Of a DNA stretch of 64,000 nt, positions 38,131 to 49,411 are shown piece by piece; position 1 is the stretch's first letter, and each line of letters begins with the position of its first letter. The position numbers and the translations under genes are program-made. Origin of the DNA: Citrobacter sp. JGM124 (lineage in GTDB: Bacteria; Pseudomonadota; Gammaproteobacteria; Enterobacterales; Enterobacteriaceae); assembly GCF_018257795.1 (NCBI RefSeq), contig NZ_JAERJD010000008.1:124001-188000 (forward strand). Reading direction: 5' to 3'. Under the pieces are notes generated by a model. The model did no database searches, was not told the DNA's origin, and saw nothing but the letters and a program-made list of their open reading frames with translations.

Positions 38131-40401
38131 ATGAGTGATTTAACTCATGATGGTGCAGAGCGCCTGGCGTTGCACGAATTCACGGAGAATGCGTATCTCA
38201 AATATTCCATGTACGTCATCATGGATCGTGCCCTGCCGTTTATTGGTGATGGTCTTAAACCTGTCCAGCGGCGTATTGTCTACGCGATGTCTGAGCTGGG
38301 GTTAAACGCCAGCGCAAAGTTTAAGAAATCGGCACGAACCGTTGGTGATGTCCTGGGCAAATATCATCCCCATGGAGATAGTGCCTGCTATGAAGCAATG
38401 GTGCTAATGGCACAGCCGTTTTCATACCGCTATCCGCTGGTGGATGGTCAAGGAAACTGGGGGGCTCAGGATGACCCTAAATCCTTCGCAGCGATGCGTT
38501 ATACCGAATCAAGGTTATCAAAGTATGCGGAACTGCTACTGGGTGAATTAGGGCAGGGAACCGTTGATTACCAGCCAAATTTTGATGGCACCTTGCAGGA
38601 ACCAAAAATGTTACCTGCCAGATTGCCCAATATTCTGCTTAATGGCACCACCGGTATTGCCGTTGGTATGGCGACGGATATTCCACCACACAATTTACGT
38701 GAGATAGCCACCGCCGCGATAGCGCTGATTGACGATCCCCGGACCACCCTGGATGGATTGTTGGATATCGTGCAAGGACCAGACTATCCCACGGAAGCGG
38801 AGATCATTACTCCGCGTACTGAAATTCGCAAAATCTATCAGAATGGTCGTGGTTCAGTTCGTATGCGTGCAGTCTGGAAAAAAGAAGAGGGGGATGTGGT
38901 GATCACCGCCTTACCTCATCAGGTTTCTGGCGCACGAGTACTTGAGCAAATCGCCAACCAAATGCGTGCGAAAAAACTACCGATGGTGGAGGATTTACGT
39001 GATGAGTCCGACCACGAAAACCCGACCCGGTTGGTGATTGTGCCGCGTTCTTCCCGTGTGGATATGAACCAGGTCATGAACCACCTGTTTGCCACCACGG
39101 ATTTAGAAAAAAGCTACCGTATTAACTTGAATATGATTGGCCTTGATGGGCGTCCGGCAGTTAAAAATTTGCTGGAGATCCTTAATGAATGGTTAGTCTA
39201 TCGTCGTGAAACAGTACGCCGCCGTCTTAATTTCCGTCTGGAAAAAGTACTTAAACGCCTGCATATCCTTGAAGGCTTGCTGGTAGCGTTCCTCAATATT
39301 GATGAAGTGATTGAAATTATTCGTACTGAGGATGAGCCTAAACCAGTATTGATGTCACGTTTCGATATTAGTGAGACCCAGGCAGAAGCGATTCTTGAGT
39401 TAAAACTGCGCCACCTTGCTAAACTGGAAGAGATGAAAATCCGCGGTGAGCAAGACGAGCTGGCGAAAGAGCGTGATCGTTTACAAGGGCTCCTCGCTTC
39501 AGAGCGTAAAATGAGCACGTTGCTGAAAAAAGAGTTACAGGCAGACGCCGCCACTTATGGTGATGATCGTCGTTCTCCTCTACACGAGCGGGAAGAGGCG
39601 AAGGCCATGAATGAGCACGATATTGTGCCATCTGAACCGATAACGATTATTTTGTCTCAGATGGGCTGGGTGCGTAGTGCAAAAGGGCATGATATTGACG
39701 CCCAGGGACTGAGTTACAAAGCGGGTGATAGTTATCTTGCTGAAGCAAAAGGGAAAAGTAATCAGCCCGTGGTCTTTATTGACTCTAGTGGCCGTAGTTA
39801 TGCGTTAGACCCTATCACCCTGCCTTCTGCCCGCAGTCAGGGGGAACCGCTCACTGGTAAACTGACACCTCCACCAGGTGCAGTGGTTGAGCACATCCTT
39901 ATGGCAGCGGAAGATCGTAAATTGTTGATGGCCTCTGATGCGGGTTATGGGTTTGTTTGTACTTTTAACGATTTGATTTCACGTAACCGTGCCGGGAAGG
40001 CACTGATCTCATTGCCTGAGAACGCCAGAGTCTTGCCACCGATTGAAATTAACAGTGCGGATGACATGTTGCTGGCGATTACTGCGGCCGGACGAATGTT
40101 GATGTTCCCCGTCAGTGACTTACCCGAACTTTCAAAAGGGAAGGGGAATAAAATTATCTCTATTCCATCGGCGGAAGCGGCTAAGGGTGAAGATAAACTG
40201 GCTCACCTCTTTATCCTCCCGGGGCAAAGTACAGTGACCTTACATGTCGGTAAACGAAAAATAAAACTGCGCCCGGAAGAACTACAAAAAGTGCAGGGTG
40301 AACGAGGGCGTCGCGGTACTTTGATGCGAGGCTTGCAACGCATCGATCGTGTCGAGATAGACTCACCTGCATCAGCAACCACTGGAGACAGTGAAGAATA
40401 A
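38131..40401 (+). CDS. parC: DNA topoisomerase IV subunit A (ParC)
   Basis: ParC cuts and rejoins DNA in the topoisomerase IV heterotetramer. The 756 residues are four more than E. coli, all near the N-terminus. The active-site tyrosine is in [15 protein letters not shown]. The quinolone-resistance region [12 protein letters not shown] keeps Ser84 and Glu88 (Ser80 and Glu84 in E. coli numbering), so those positions are wild type. The C-terminal third forms the beta-pinwheel that wraps DNA. plsC follows 90 bp later. Confidence 0.98.
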   Translation: MSDLTHDGAERLALHEFTENAYLKYSMYVIMDRALPFIGDGLKPVQRRIVYAMSELGLNASAKFKKSARTVGDVLGKYHPHGDSACYEAMVLMAQPFSYRYPLVDGQGNWGAQDDPKSFAAMRYTESRLSKYAELLLGELGQGTVDYQPNFDGTLQEPKMLPARLPNILLNGTTGIAVGMATDIPPHNLREIATAAIALIDDPRTTLDGLLDIVQGPDYPTEAEIITPRTEIRKIYQNGRGSVRMRAVWKKEEGDVVITALPHQVSGARVLEQIANQMRAKKLPMVEDLRDESDHENPTRLVIVPRSSRVDMNQVMNHLFATTDLEKSYRINLNMIGLDGRPAVKNLLEILNEWLVYRRETVRRRLNFRLEKVLKRLHILEGLLVAFLNIDEVIEIIRTEDEPKPVLMSRFDISETQAEAILELKLRHLAKLEEMKIRGEQDELAKERDRLQGLLASERKMSTLLKKELQADAATYGDDRRSPLHEREEAKAMNEHDIVPSEPITIILSQMGWVRSAKGHDIDAQGLSYKAGDSYLAEAKGKSNQPVVFIDSSGRSYALDPITLPSARSQGEPLTGKLTPPPGAVVEHILMAAEDRKLLMASDAGYGFVCTFNDLISRNRAGKALISLPENARVLPPIEINSADDMLLAITAAGRMLMFPVSDLPELSKGKGNKIISIPSAEAAKGEDKLAHLFILPGQSTVTLHVGKRKIKLRPEELQKVQGERGRRGTLMRGLQRIDRVEIDSPASATTGDSEE

Positions 40402-40491
40402 TCGACTTACAGGTAGCTAATTTGCTGCCTCGTCGGTGTATGTCCACGCTCAAGTCGACACAGGTTGTCGGCTTAAGCTTAAGAGGTCGTT

Positions 40492-41226
40492 ATGTTAGCC
40501 ATTATTCGTTTTGTTATTGCCGTTATTTATTGCATTTTGGTGTGTATTTTCGGGTCGATTTACTGCCTGTTTAGCCCACGTAATCCCCGCCATGTCGCTA
40601 CCTTTGGGCATCTTTTTGGTCGTCTGGCACCTGTTTTTGGTCTCAAGGTTGAACTTCGTTTACCTGAAGGGGCTGAATCACATCCTGCGGCTATTTATAT
40701 CGGTAATCACCAGAATAACTACGATATGGTTACGGCTGCGAGCATCGTGCAGCCTCCAACCGTGACTGTGGGTAAAAAAAGCCTGCTATGGGTTCCTTTT
40801 TTTGGCCCACTCTACTGGCTGACCGGAAACTTGCTGATTGATCGTGATAATCGTGCAAAAGCACACGGTACCTTGACGCAAGTGGTTGAGCAAATTCAGA
40901 AACGTAATGTATCTATTTGGATGTTCCCGGAAGGAACACGCAGCCGTGGCCGGGGATTGCTGCCATTTAAAACCGGGGCGTTTCATGCGGCACTGGCCGC
41001 CGGGGTCCCCATCATTCCTGTCTGTGTCTCAAACACCAGTAACAAAGTAAAACTTAATCGCTGGGATAATGGCCTGGTGATTGTGGAAATGCTGCCACCT
41101 GTTGATACCAGCGGCTATGATAAAAATGAGGCTCGTAAACTCGCGACCCATTGCCGTGAATTAATGAGAGCAAAAATTGAACAGCTCGATAAAGAAGTTG
41201 CTGAACGCGAAGCGAAAAAAAGCTGA
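40492..41226 (+). CDS. plsC: 1-acyl-sn-glycerol-3-phosphate acyltransferase PlsC
   Basis: PlsC adds the second acyl chain to lysophosphatidic acid, giving phosphatidic acid at the inner membrane. The 244-residue protein starts with a hydrophobic anchor (4-24) and has the acyltransferase motifs in order: NHQNNYD (H-x4-D, catalytic), the GPLYWLTGNLLIDR region, FPEGTRSRG (glycerolphosphate binding) and VPIIPVCV. The parC-plsC-ftsP order is that of E. coli. Confidence 0.97.
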   Translation: MLAIIRFVIAVIYCILVCIFGSIYCLFSPRNPRHVATFGHLFGRLAPVFGLKVELRLPEGAESHPAAIYIGNHQNNYDMVTAASIVQPPTVTVGKKSLLWVPFFGPLYWLTGNLLIDRDNRAKAHGTLTQVVEQIQKRNVSIWMFPEGTRSRGRGLLPFKTGAFHAALAAGVPIIPVCVSNTSNKVKLNRWDNGLVIVEMLPPVDTSGYDKNEARKLATHCRELMRAKIEQLDKEVAEREAKKS

Positions 41227-41307
41227 CAAAGCATCTGGCTAATTAACGTTTATTAGGATGCCTCAGGCTGGTATCCATTGACGATGTTCCGCATTAATGG
41301 AGTAATT

Positions 41308-42720
41308 ATGTCATTCAGTCGCCGTCAGTTTATTCAGGCATCAGGACTGGTCATCGGTGCCAGTGCCCTGCCTGCGAGGGCTAATACGGCAGGACAACAG
41401 CAGCCTTTACCGATCCCGCCTTTGCTTGAATCACGGCGTGGCCAGCCACTATTTCTGACACTGCAGCGTGCTCACTGGTCATTTAACGGTGGCCCAAAAG
41501 TCCCTATCTGGGGGATAAATGGACGTTATCTTGGGCCAACGATTCGTGTCTGGAGTGGTGATGACGTTAAAATGATTTACAGTAATCGCCTGCCGGAAAG
41601 TGTTTCAATGACGGTAGCGGGGCTGCAGGTTCCGGGAGCATTAATGGGTGGCATTGCGCGCATGATTGCCCCGGGGGCTGACTGGGCGCCTATTCTGCCC
41701 GTTCGTCAGAATGCAGCGACACTTTGGTATTATGCCAATACACCTAATCGTGCCGCCCAGCATGTTTATAACGGGCTGGCGGGGATGTGGCTGGTTGAGG
41801 ACGATATGAGTAAATCGTTACCCATCCCTAATCATTATGGTGTTGATGACTTCCCGGTGATAATCCAGGACAAACGGCTGAATAATTTTGGTGAGCCTGA
41901 GTATAGTGAGCCCAGTAGCGGAGGGTTCCTCGGTGATACCTTACTGGTGAATGGTGCACAGAGCCCTTATGTTGACGTCTCGCGTGGTTGGGTGCGTCTG
42001 CGGTTGCTGAATGCCTCTAATGCTCGCCGTTACCTGCTGCAAATGAGTGATGGTCGCAAAATGCATGTGATTGCTGGCGATCAGGGCCTGTTACCTGCGC
42101 CTGTTTCTGTCCCTCAATTGTCACTGGCTCCCGGGGAACGTCGGGAAATTCTGGTGGATATGTCCACGGGGAAAGATGTTTCGATAACCTGTGGTGAAGC
42201 TGCAGGGATCATGGATCGTATCCGGGGGCTTTTTGAGCCTTCATCGATTCTTCGCTCCACGCTGGTGTTGACACTACGCCCAACTGGTCTCCTCCCTTTA
42301 GTGACGGAACCTTTGCCGATGCGTTTGCTTTCGGAAGAGGCCATGGCTGGTAGCCCGGTACGCAGTCGTGAAATCACTCTTGGTGACGATCCTGGTATAA
42401 ATGGCCAGCTCTGGGATGTGAACCGTACTGATATTCAGGCACAGCAAGGCACTTGGGAGCGCTGGACTGTCCGGGCGGATATGCCTCAGTCATTTCATAT
42501 TGAGGGGGTTCGTTTCCTGGTACGCAATGTCAACGGTGCAACGCCTTTTGGCGAGGATCGTGGCTGGAAGGATACGGTCTGGGTCGACGGCCAGGTTGAA
42601 CTGCTGGTCTACTTTAATCAGCCCTCTTGGGTTAATTTCCCGTTCCTGTATGCCAGCCAGACTCTGGAAATGGGGGATCGTGGTTCTAAAGGTCAGTTAG
42701 TGGTGCATCCCGCGCCGTAA
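41308..42720 (+). CDS. ftsP: Cell division protein FtsP (SufI)
   Basis: FtsP is a periplasmic multicopper-oxidase-fold protein without copper that stabilises the divisome under stress. From the ATG at 41308 it has 470 residues, as in E. coli, and begins with a twin-arginine signal peptide (SRRQFIQASG, then a hydrophobic core to about residue 27). Three cupredoxin domains follow; the copper-ligand histidines of true oxidases are missing, as expected. GGAG lies upstream of this start; the open frame extends ten codons further up. Confidence 0.95.
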   Translation: MSFSRRQFIQASGLVIGASALPARANTAGQQQPLPIPPLLESRRGQPLFLTLQRAHWSFNGGPKVPIWGINGRYLGPTIRVWSGDDVKMIYSNRLPESVSMTVAGLQVPGALMGGIARMIAPGADWAPILPVRQNAATLWYYANTPNRAAQHVYNGLAGMWLVEDDMSKSLPIPNHYGVDDFPVIIQDKRLNNFGEPEYSEPSSGGFLGDTLLVNGAQSPYVDVSRGWVRLRLLNASNARRYLLQMSDGRKMHVIAGDQGLLPAPVSVPQLSLAPGERREILVDMSTGKDVSITCGEAAGIMDRIRGLFEPSSILRSTLVLTLRPTGLLPLVTEPLPMRLLSEEAMAGSPVRSREITLGDDPGINGQLWDVNRTDIQAQQGTWERWTVRADMPQSFHIEGVRFLVRNVNGATPFGEDRGWKDTVWVDGQVELLVYFNQPSWVNFPFLYASQTLEMGDRGSKGQLVVHPAP

Positions 42721-42846
42721 ATCATCGTCTTCTTTCATTCACAGCGGAAGAGAAACCCTGCTTAATAAAAGCCTTTAGCTTATCAAGGTTAAAGGCGTAT
42801 AATCCCTCCCCTTTGCTCAATTATCCCTCATTTTTACGGAATCATT

Positions 42847-44997
42847 ATGTCTGTCAAAAGCTTAATCCAGCCAGACAGGGAACTGTTTGCATGGCCCCAA
42901 TATTGGGCTGCTTGCTTCGGCCCTGCGCCATTTTTGCCTATGTCCCGTGAGGAGATGGATAAACTCGGCTGGGATAGTTGCGACATTATTTTGGTTACCG
43001 GTGATGCGTATGTTGATCACCCCAGTTTTGGTATGGCGATTTGTGGGCGCATGCTGGAAGCACAAGGTTTTCGAGTAGGGATAATCGCCCAGCCTGACTG
43101 GACATCAAAGCAGGACTTCATGCGTCTTGGTAAGCCCAATCTGTTTTTTGGGGTGACGGCAGGCAATATGGATTCGATGATCAACCGTTATACGGCGGAT
43201 CGTAAATTACGTCATGATGATGCTTATACCCCGGATAATATTGCCGGTAAACGTCCTGATCGCGCTTCTTTGGTGTATACCCAGCGTTGTAAAGAGGCAT
43301 GGCGTGATGTGCCGGTGATTCTCGGAGGTATTGAGGCTAGTCTGCGACGTACTGCACATTATGATTACTGGTCTGATACTGTACGACGTTCCATCCTGGT
43401 GGATGCTAAAGCAGACATGCTGATTTTTGGTAATGGTGAACGCCCGTTAGTTGAAGTGGCTCATCGGCTGGCGGCCGGTGAAAAGATCACTGATATTGAT
43501 GATGTGCGTAATACCGCGATGATGCGTAAAGACGCCTTACCAGGCTGGAGTGGTGTGGATTCAACTCGCCTGGACTCCCCCGGGCGCATTGATCCGATTC
43601 CCCATCCTTACGGGGAGGATCTACCCTGTGCAGAGGCGGGGAACCCCGAGTCTTCCGCTAAACCGGTTGTCGTTCAGGCACCTCGGCCCAAGCCTTGGGA
43701 AAAAACTTATGTACTGCTGCCCTCGTTTGAAAAAGTCAAAAGTGACAAAGTGCTTTATGCACACGCATCGCGCATTCTACATCATGAAACTAACCCCGGT
43801 TGCGCCCGGGCATTGATGCAAAAGCATGGGGATCGTTATATCTGGATCAATCCCCCGGCGATCCCTCTGTCTACGGAGGAGATGGACAGCGTTTTTGCTC
43901 TGCCTTATCAGCGCGTGCCTCATCCTTCTTATGGCAAGGCCAGAATCCCGGCCTATGAGATGATCCGTTTCTCCGTCAATATCATGCGTGGCTGTTTTGG
44001 TGGCTGTTCGTTTTGTTCTATTACCGAGCATGAAGGGCGGATTATTCAGAGTCGCTCTGAAGCGTCGATCATCAATGAAATTGAAGCGATGCGCGATACC
44101 GTTCCTGGCTTTACCGGGGTTGTCTCTGATCTGGGGGGGCCAACAGCCAATATGTACATGCTACGTTGTAAATCCCCGCGGGCTGAACAAACCTGTCGTC
44201 GTCTCTCTTGTGTCTACCCGGACATTTGCCAGCATATGGACACTAACCATCAACCAACGATTGATCTCTACCGACGAGCGAGAGCACTGCGTGGTGTGAA
44301 GAAGATCCTGATCGCTTCGGGAGTTCGTTACGATCTTGCTGTGGCTGATACACGATACATCAAGGAGCTGGCTACCCATCATGTTGGTGGTTACCTGAAA
44401 ATAGCCCCTGAGCACACCGAACAGGGTCCACTGTCGAAGATGATGAAGCCAGGAATGGGCAGCTATGAACGCTTTAAAGAGCTGTTTGATACCTATTCCA
44501 GGCAAGCAGGGAAAGAACAGTATCTGATCCCCTATTTTATTTCGGCCCACCCAGGAACCCGGGACGAAGATATGGTGAATCTGGCACTGTGGCTTAAACA
44601 GCATCGTTTTCGCCTTGACCAGGTGCAGAATTTCTATCCTTCACCATTGGCTAATTCCACCACGATGTATTACACCGGTAAAAATCCACTCACTAAGGTG
44701 AATTATAAAAGTGAAGATGTTGTGGTCCCACGTGGAGATCGCCAGCGACGGCTGCATAAAGCTCTATTGCGTTACCATGATCCAGCAAACTGGCCATTGA
44801 TACGTGAAGCACTAGAAGGGATGGGTAAACAACATTTGATTGGCGGACGCCGTGAATGTCTGGTTCCGGCTCCCTCGCTGGACGAAATACGGTCAGCACG
44901 CCGTAAGCGGGATAACTCAAGACCTGCACTAACCCGACACACTCCCCTGGCGCAGCAGAGCCGTGCAGGAGTAAAACGGAAATCAGTACAAAAATAG
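42847..44997 (+). CDS. ygiQ: YgiQ family radical SAM protein
   Basis: A 716-residue protein with an N-terminal domain of the UPF0313 family, a radical SAM core whose 4Fe-4S ligands are in [13 protein letters not shown] (C-x3-C-x2-C), and a basic C-terminal tail ([14 protein letters not shown] onward). The substrate is not known. In E. coli K-12 the gene is split by an in-frame stop; here it is whole. It follows ftsP by 126 bp. Confidence 0.95.
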   Translation: MSVKSLIQPDRELFAWPQYWAACFGPAPFLPMSREEMDKLGWDSCDIILVTGDAYVDHPSFGMAICGRMLEAQGFRVGIIAQPDWTSKQDFMRLGKPNLFFGVTAGNMDSMINRYTADRKLRHDDAYTPDNIAGKRPDRASLVYTQRCKEAWRDVPVILGGIEASLRRTAHYDYWSDTVRRSILVDAKADMLIFGNGERPLVEVAHRLAAGEKITDIDDVRNTAMMRKDALPGWSGVDSTRLDSPGRIDPIPHPYGEDLPCAEAGNPESSAKPVVVQAPRPKPWEKTYVLLPSFEKVKSDKVLYAHASRILHHETNPGCARALMQKHGDRYIWINPPAIPLSTEEMDSVFALPYQRVPHPSYGKARIPAYEMIRFSVNIMRGCFGGCSFCSITEHEGRIIQSRSEASIINEIEAMRDTVPGFTGVVSDLGGPTANMYMLRCKSPRAEQTCRRLSCVYPDICQHMDTNHQPTIDLYRRARALRGVKKILIASGVRYDLAVADTRYIKELATHHVGGYLKIAPEHTEQGPLSKMMKPGMGSYERFKELFDTYSRQAGKEQYLIPYFISAHPGTRDEDMVNLALWLKQHRFRLDQVQNFYPSPLANSTTMYYTGKNPLTKVNYKSEDVVVPRGDRQRRLHKALLRYHDPANWPLIREALEGMGKQHLIGGRRECLVPAPSLDEIRSARRKRDNSRPALTRHTPLAQQSRAGVKRKSVQK

Positions 44998-45027
44998 CGC
45001 AGACGGGTTTACGCACAATGGCAGGAC

Positions 45028-45064
45028 GGGAGAAGAGAGGCAGAAAATAGCCTGTCCTTCTCCC
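45028..45064. terminator. Compound hairpin between ygiQ and dkgA
   Basis: GGGAGAAG pairs with CTTCTCCC and encloses a small GGC / GCC stem; it lies between convergent stops. No clear T-run, so a moderate candidate. Confidence 0.45.
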
Positions 45065-45091
45065 ATTAACAGAGGCCTGGACGTATCCGGC

Positions 45092-45925
45092 TTATTTAAT
45101 ACGATCAAAAGTATCCGGGTCTGGTCCTAAACGTTTACCTGTATCCAGGGTGGCAATCGCTTTCAGATCATCTTTATCCAGACGGAAGTCAAAGACAGCA
45201 AAGTTTTCCTCAATACGGGATGGCGTGACTGACTTAGGGATCACCACAAGCCCGCTATCCAGATGCCAGCGAATCACGATCTGTGCCGGAGTTTTACCAT
45301 ATTTATCCGCCAGATCACGGATGATCTTTTGGTCAAACACGCCTTCACCACCCTGGGCCAGTGGGCTCCAGGACTCGGTCTGAATCTTGTGGGTAGCATC
45401 CCAGGCATAGAGTGAACGCTGCTGTAACAGAGGATGGAGTTCAATTTGATTGATAACCGGTGATACGCTGGTTTCATCAATCAGACGTTGCAGATGCGCC
45501 TGGTGAAAGTTACAAACGCCGATACTTTTTATCAGCCCCTGTTTTTGCAGATTGATCATACCTTTCCAGGCCTGAACATACTGGTCTTGTTTAGGGACGG
45601 GCCAGTGGATCAAATAGAGATCAACATAATCCAGCTGGAGTTTCTTCAGGCTTTCTTCCAGTGCTTTTTCGGGATGAAGGTGGGCGTCATTCCATAGTTT
45701 TGTGGTGATAAACAGATCATCTCGTGCGACATTGGTGTTCTGCAGAGCGCGCCCGACACCCTCTTCATTCTGGTAAATCGCGGCAGTATCAATAGAGCGA
45801 TAGCCTACTGACAGTGCTGTTTCAATGGCGCTCTGGGTTTGTTCATTACTGGCTTGCCAGACGCCGAGCCCCAGCTGGGGCATCTGGTTCCCATCCTGAA
45901 GGGTGATTAAGGCCGGATGAGTCAT
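45092..45925 (-). CDS. dkgA: 2,5-diketo-D-gluconate reductase A / methylglyoxal reductase DkgA
   Basis: A 277-residue NADPH-dependent aldo-keto reductase that reduces 2,5-diketogluconate and, physiologically, methylglyoxal and other small aldehydes. The catalytic tetrad is present: Asp in SIDTAAIYQNEEGVG, Tyr in the same segment, Lys in FITTKLWND and His in LIHWPVP. The NADP-binding KSVTPSRIEENF loop is conserved. I use the ATG at 45925 (MTHPALITLQDG) with AGGAG upstream. It follows yqhD by about 200 bp. Confidence 0.95.
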   Translation of the reverse strand: MTHPALITLQDGNQMPQLGLGVWQASNEQTQSAIETALSVGYRSIDTAAIYQNEEGVGRALQNTNVARDDLFITTKLWNDAHLHPEKALEESLKKLQLDYVDLYLIHWPVPKQDQYVQAWKGMINLQKQGLIKSIGVCNFHQAHLQRLIDETSVSPVINQIELHPLLQQRSLYAWDATHKIQTESWSPLAQGGEGVFDQKIIRDLADKYGKTPAQIVIRWHLDSGLVVIPKSVTPSRIEENFAVFDFRLDKDDLKAIATLDTGKRLGPDPDTFDRIK

Positions 45926-46135
45926 AACATCTCCTTTTGGGTTTAATGTAGTTTCAGGCAAGTTTTTGGTCACAATAAGTACAAAACATAGTATTACGTT
46001 TTTGTATGAGACCCTGCTCGCAGGGGAATAGCTGTAGCGGATGTGGCTGATGGTGCTGCGCCATAATCAAATGACGCAGCCTGACATTTAAGTGTAGTCA
46101 AATATTCTCCCCAGCAGGGGAACTGTGTTGCAAAT

Positions 46136-47299
46136 TTAGCGTGCGGCCTCATAAATACGGCGGCTGACATCAAGGGTAATATCCTGGTGTTCGCCGAGTT
46201 GCGTTAAGCCTTTTTCTTCAAGTTTAATCAGTAGCCCAGGGATGGAGCTGCCGTCAAGACCGTAGGCGGATAAGCGTGTCCCGGTGCCCATTTTTTCAAA
46301 GAAGTGGCGTGTTGCGTCGATAGCTGCAGTGATACGTTCCTCTTCGTCACCTTCAGTGATGTTCCAGACACGTTCTGCGTATTGCAGCAGTTTTGCATGT
46401 TTTTCACGACGTTTTTCATTCAGTAATGCAGGTAGCACGATAGCCAGGGTTTGTGCATGATCAAGGCCATGCATAGCCGTCAGCTCATGGCCGAGTGAAT
46501 GTGTTCCCCAGTCCTGGGGGACACCGGCCCCAATCAGACCATTCAGCGCCATGGTGGCGGCCCACATGATATTTGCACGGACATCATAATTTTCAGGTTC
46601 TGCCAAGGCTTTCGGACCTTCCTCAACCAGGGTCAACAGTAAGCCTTCGGCAAACCGATCCTGAACTTTGGCATTAACAGGGTAGGTCAGATATTGCTCA
46701 ATGGTATGAACGAAAGCATCAATCACACCGTTAGCGACCTGTACTGCGGGGAGCGTATAGGTATATACCGGGTCGAGAACAGCGAAGATCGGCTGGACAA
46801 ATGGGGACATGAATACCTGCTTGTCACCCGTAGCCCGACGAGAGATGACTGCGCCAGTATTTGACTCAGAACCGGTTGCTGGCAACGTCAATACGGAACC
46901 CATCGGGATAGCGCTCGTGATATCACTCCCGTTGGTCAGCAAAATATTCCACGGATCTTTATCTTCTGGGTAGTTGGCTGCGGCGGCAATGAATTTTGTG
47001 CCATCCAGTACAGAGCCTCCCCCAACAGCCAGCAGGAAAGTGACTTTCTCAGCACGTACTAGTTCAACCGCTTTCATCAGAGTTTCATAAGAAGGATTAG
47101 GCTCTATCCCCCCAAACTCGAGCACATCTTGACCCTCAAGAGCCTTATAAACCTGATCGAGCACACCTGTTTTTTTGACGCTGCCGCCGCCGTAAGTAAT
47201 CAGTACACGTGCCTGTGCTGGGATCTGCGCGCGTAACTCGGTGATAGCCCCTTGACCAAACAGAATGCGTGTAGGGGTATGAAGGTTGAAGTTATTCAT
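46136..47299 (-). CDS. yqhD: NADPH-dependent aldehyde reductase YqhD
   Basis: A 387-residue iron-type (group III) alcohol dehydrogenase family enzyme, same length as E. coli YqhD, which reduces acrolein, malondialdehyde, methylglyoxal and furfural with NADPH. NADP contacts are in YGGGSVKKTG and VGGGSVLDGTKF. Metal ligands lie around VIDAFVHTIEQY, GHELTAMHGLDHAQ. The start MNNFNLHTPTRILFG is conserved; the frame extends 27 codons further up without support. Divergent from its likely activator yqhC. Confidence 0.97.
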   Translation of the reverse strand: MNNFNLHTPTRILFGQGAITELRAQIPAQARVLITYGGGSVKKTGVLDQVYKALEGQDVLEFGGIEPNPSYETLMKAVELVRAEKVTFLLAVGGGSVLDGTKFIAAAANYPEDKDPWNILLTNGSDITSAIPMGSVLTLPATGSESNTGAVISRRATGDKQVFMSPFVQPIFAVLDPVYTYTLPAVQVANGVIDAFVHTIEQYLTYPVNAKVQDRFAEGLLLTLVEEGPKALAEPENYDVRANIMWAATMALNGLIGAGVPQDWGTHSLGHELTAMHGLDHAQTLAIVLPALLNEKRREKHAKLLQYAERVWNITEGDEEERITAAIDATRHFFEKMGTGTRLSAYGLDGSSIPGLLIKLEEKGLTQLGEHQDITLDVSRRIYEAAR

Positions 47300-47485
47300 A
47301 ATTATTTTCCTGTTGGTAATTCGGACATAACGACACATTGCAATGGGCAATATTCTGGTGGTTGCCCGGCGAACCCTCAATACTTATTCCTGCTTTTGTA
47401 TTGCCTATTTCTCTTATTTACTGGAGAAATAAAATAATTCAGAGCACAATATCAATGCTAAAAGTGGTCAGGGGAATCATAGATA

Positions 47486-48370
47486 ATGAATCGTCAGGTA
47501 GTCTGTCAGCAACTAACAGAAAAGATTAAGTTGATGACTTTAAAAGATAATGATCGTTTCTCCATTCCGGGGGTACACCTTTTATATGGCACTGAGCCGA
47601 GGGTCCGCGCACCTGTTTTATATGAGCCTGGTATTATATTTCTCTTTTCCGGGCATAAAACGGGCTTTCTCAATGGCCGGGAATTTCACTATGACGCCAA
47701 TGAGTATTTACTGCTGACAGTGCCACTCCCTTTTGAGTGTGTAACCTGGGCGACACCTGAAAACCCCCTTGCAGGTATTAGCATTAACATTGATTTGTTA
47801 CAGCTACAGAGTCTGGTAATGGATATTGGTGAAGATGACTGCTTTTGCCCCCAGGCCTCTGCTGAAGGTATTAACTCGCTGGCGTTGTCTGAAGATATTC
47901 TCTGTGCCGCGGAGCGGTTGCTGGATGCAATGCAACACCCTCTGGATGCTAAAATTCTCGGCAAACAAATTATGCGTGAAATTCTCTACCTAATCTTAAG
48001 AGGGCCGGGGGGAGGGGCATTACTGGCATTAGTGACCAGACAGACCCATTTTAGCCAGATAAGCCGTGTAATCAGAAGAATAGAAACCCGTTATACCGAA
48101 AACCTGACAGTGGATCAGCTGGCTGCTGAGGCGAATATGAGTGTTTCCGCTTTTCACCACAACTTTAAGTCAGTGACCAGCACATCACCATTGCAGTACC
48201 TTAAAAGCTACCGTCTGCATAAAGCACGTTTACTGATGTTACAGGATGGTATGAAAGTGAATGCTGCGGCAATTCAGGTCGGGTATGAAAGTGCGTCACA
48301 ATTTAGCCGTGAATTTAAGCGTTACTTTGGGGTAACGCCAGGTGAAGATACTGCCCGTATTAAAGCATGA
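47486..48370 (+). CDS. yqhC: AraC-type transcriptional activator YqhC
   Basis: A 294-residue regulator. The N-terminal half (Ara[26 protein letters not shown] region) senses signal; the C-terminal 100 residues have two helix-turn-helix units, the first in [22 protein letters not shown] and the second ending in [14 protein letters not shown]. In E. coli YqhC activates yqhD-dkgA in response to aldehydes. The divergent 186-bp spacer with yqhD probably holds its operator. Confidence 0.95.
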   Translation: MNRQVVCQQLTEKIKLMTLKDNDRFSIPGVHLLYGTEPRVRAPVLYEPGIIFLFSGHKTGFLNGREFHYDANEYLLLTVPLPFECVTWATPENPLAGISINIDLLQLQSLVMDIGEDDCFCPQASAEGINSLALSEDILCAAERLLDAMQHPLDAKILGKQIMREILYLILRGPGGGALLALVTRQTHFSQISRVIRRIETRYTENLTVDQLAAEANMSVSAFHHNFKSVTSTSPLQYLKSYRLHKARLLMLQDGMKVNAAAIQVGYESASQFSREFKRYFGVTPGEDTARIKA

Positions 48371-48435
48371 CCCTGAAATAACAGCCTTATGTTGCGGATA
48401 ACGGAGTGTATATCCGCAACCTGAAAAGTAAGTGC

Positions 48436-49098
48436 TTATTTACTTGTTGAGAATTTTTTCTTCAATACGACGATTAACGTTCCAGTTAAACCGATTACCA
48501 ACAACGCGATGGGCAGCAGTACCAGAAAAGTCATCACCTTGTCTTCGTGACGCTTAACAAAAGGAATCATGCTTAAGGCATAACCAAAACTGGTAATTAA
48601 CAGCACCCACAGGAAGCCGCTCAACCAGTTAAAAAATTGAAAGCGGCTGTTACTTAGCCCTGAGATACCGGCAATGGTCGGCAGCAGTGTTCTCACGAAG
48701 GCAATAAAACGCCCGGCCAGTAGGGCCACCAGACCATGACGGTTAAACATATGATTAGCACGGTCATGATACTGCTGAGGAAGATGCGTTAACCAGCCCT
48801 TAACAATATGGGTATTCCCCAGCCACCGCCCTTGCAGATAACTGAGCCAGTACCCAAGACTGGCGGCTACTGTCAAAATAGCCAGGGTTGGAATAAAGCC
48901 CATTACCCCTTTAGCAATCAGAGCCCCGGCGAGAACCAGCAAGCTGTCGCCAGGTAAAAAAGCGGCTGGCAGCAGTCCATTCTCAAGGAACAAGGTTAAA
49001 AACATCACGAAATAGACAATACCAATAACGTGAGGGTCTGACAGCGCGACAAAATCATTATGCCAAAGCGCCTGAAAAATCTCGTGTATCACAGCCAT
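48436..49098 (-). CDS. yghB: DedA family membrane protein YghB
   Basis: A 220-residue inner-membrane protein of the DedA/Tvp38 family. E. coli YghB and YqjA together are needed for normal division, proton motive force and export. Typical segments are [22 protein letters not shown] (with the conserved acidic residues), [18 protein letters not shown] (conserved Arg residues) and a late hydrophobic helix. Monocistronic, between yqhC and metC as in E. coli. Confidence 0.95.
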   Translation of the reverse strand: MAVIHEIFQALWHNDFVALSDPHVIGIVYFVMFLTLFLENGLLPAAFLPGDSLLVLAGALIAKGVMGFIPTLAILTVAASLGYWLSYLQGRWLGNTHIVKGWLTHLPQQYHDRANHMFNRHGLVALLAGRFIAFVRTLLPTIAGISGLSNSRFQFFNWLSGFLWVLLITSFGYALSMIPFVKRHEDKVMTFLVLLPIALLVIGLTGTLIVVLKKKFSTSK

Positions 49099-49411
49099 GA
49101 AGGATCCTGTTAACCACTACTAAATAACCAAGTGCGGAATAGCATACCCACCACACAGGTTCAGAACCTATCCCGTTAGGGCGATTTTACTGACCATTTT
49201 GGCTAAAGGTCATGCCAGATGCACCAGTGTGCCAGATGCACACGGCAGGTTTTTTGCATGCCCATTCCCAAATTGGTGACAACAATGGTGCCTACTGGGA
49301 TAAGTTCTTATTTCGATAGTTCCTATTGTAACGCTAAAATGTGTATAACATCTCGAATAGTGGTCTAACAATACACTTCGATGGGTAAAAATTTATTATC
49401 TAAATATAAAT
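49099..49411. other. Intergenic region yghB/metC with a 12-bp direct repeat
   Basis: 313 bp without a gene. TGCCAGATGCAC occurs twice (49213-49224 and 49230-49241), 17 bp apart start to start, upstream of yghB. A promoter for yghB must lie here; I see no strong terminator for metC. Confidence 0.5.
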
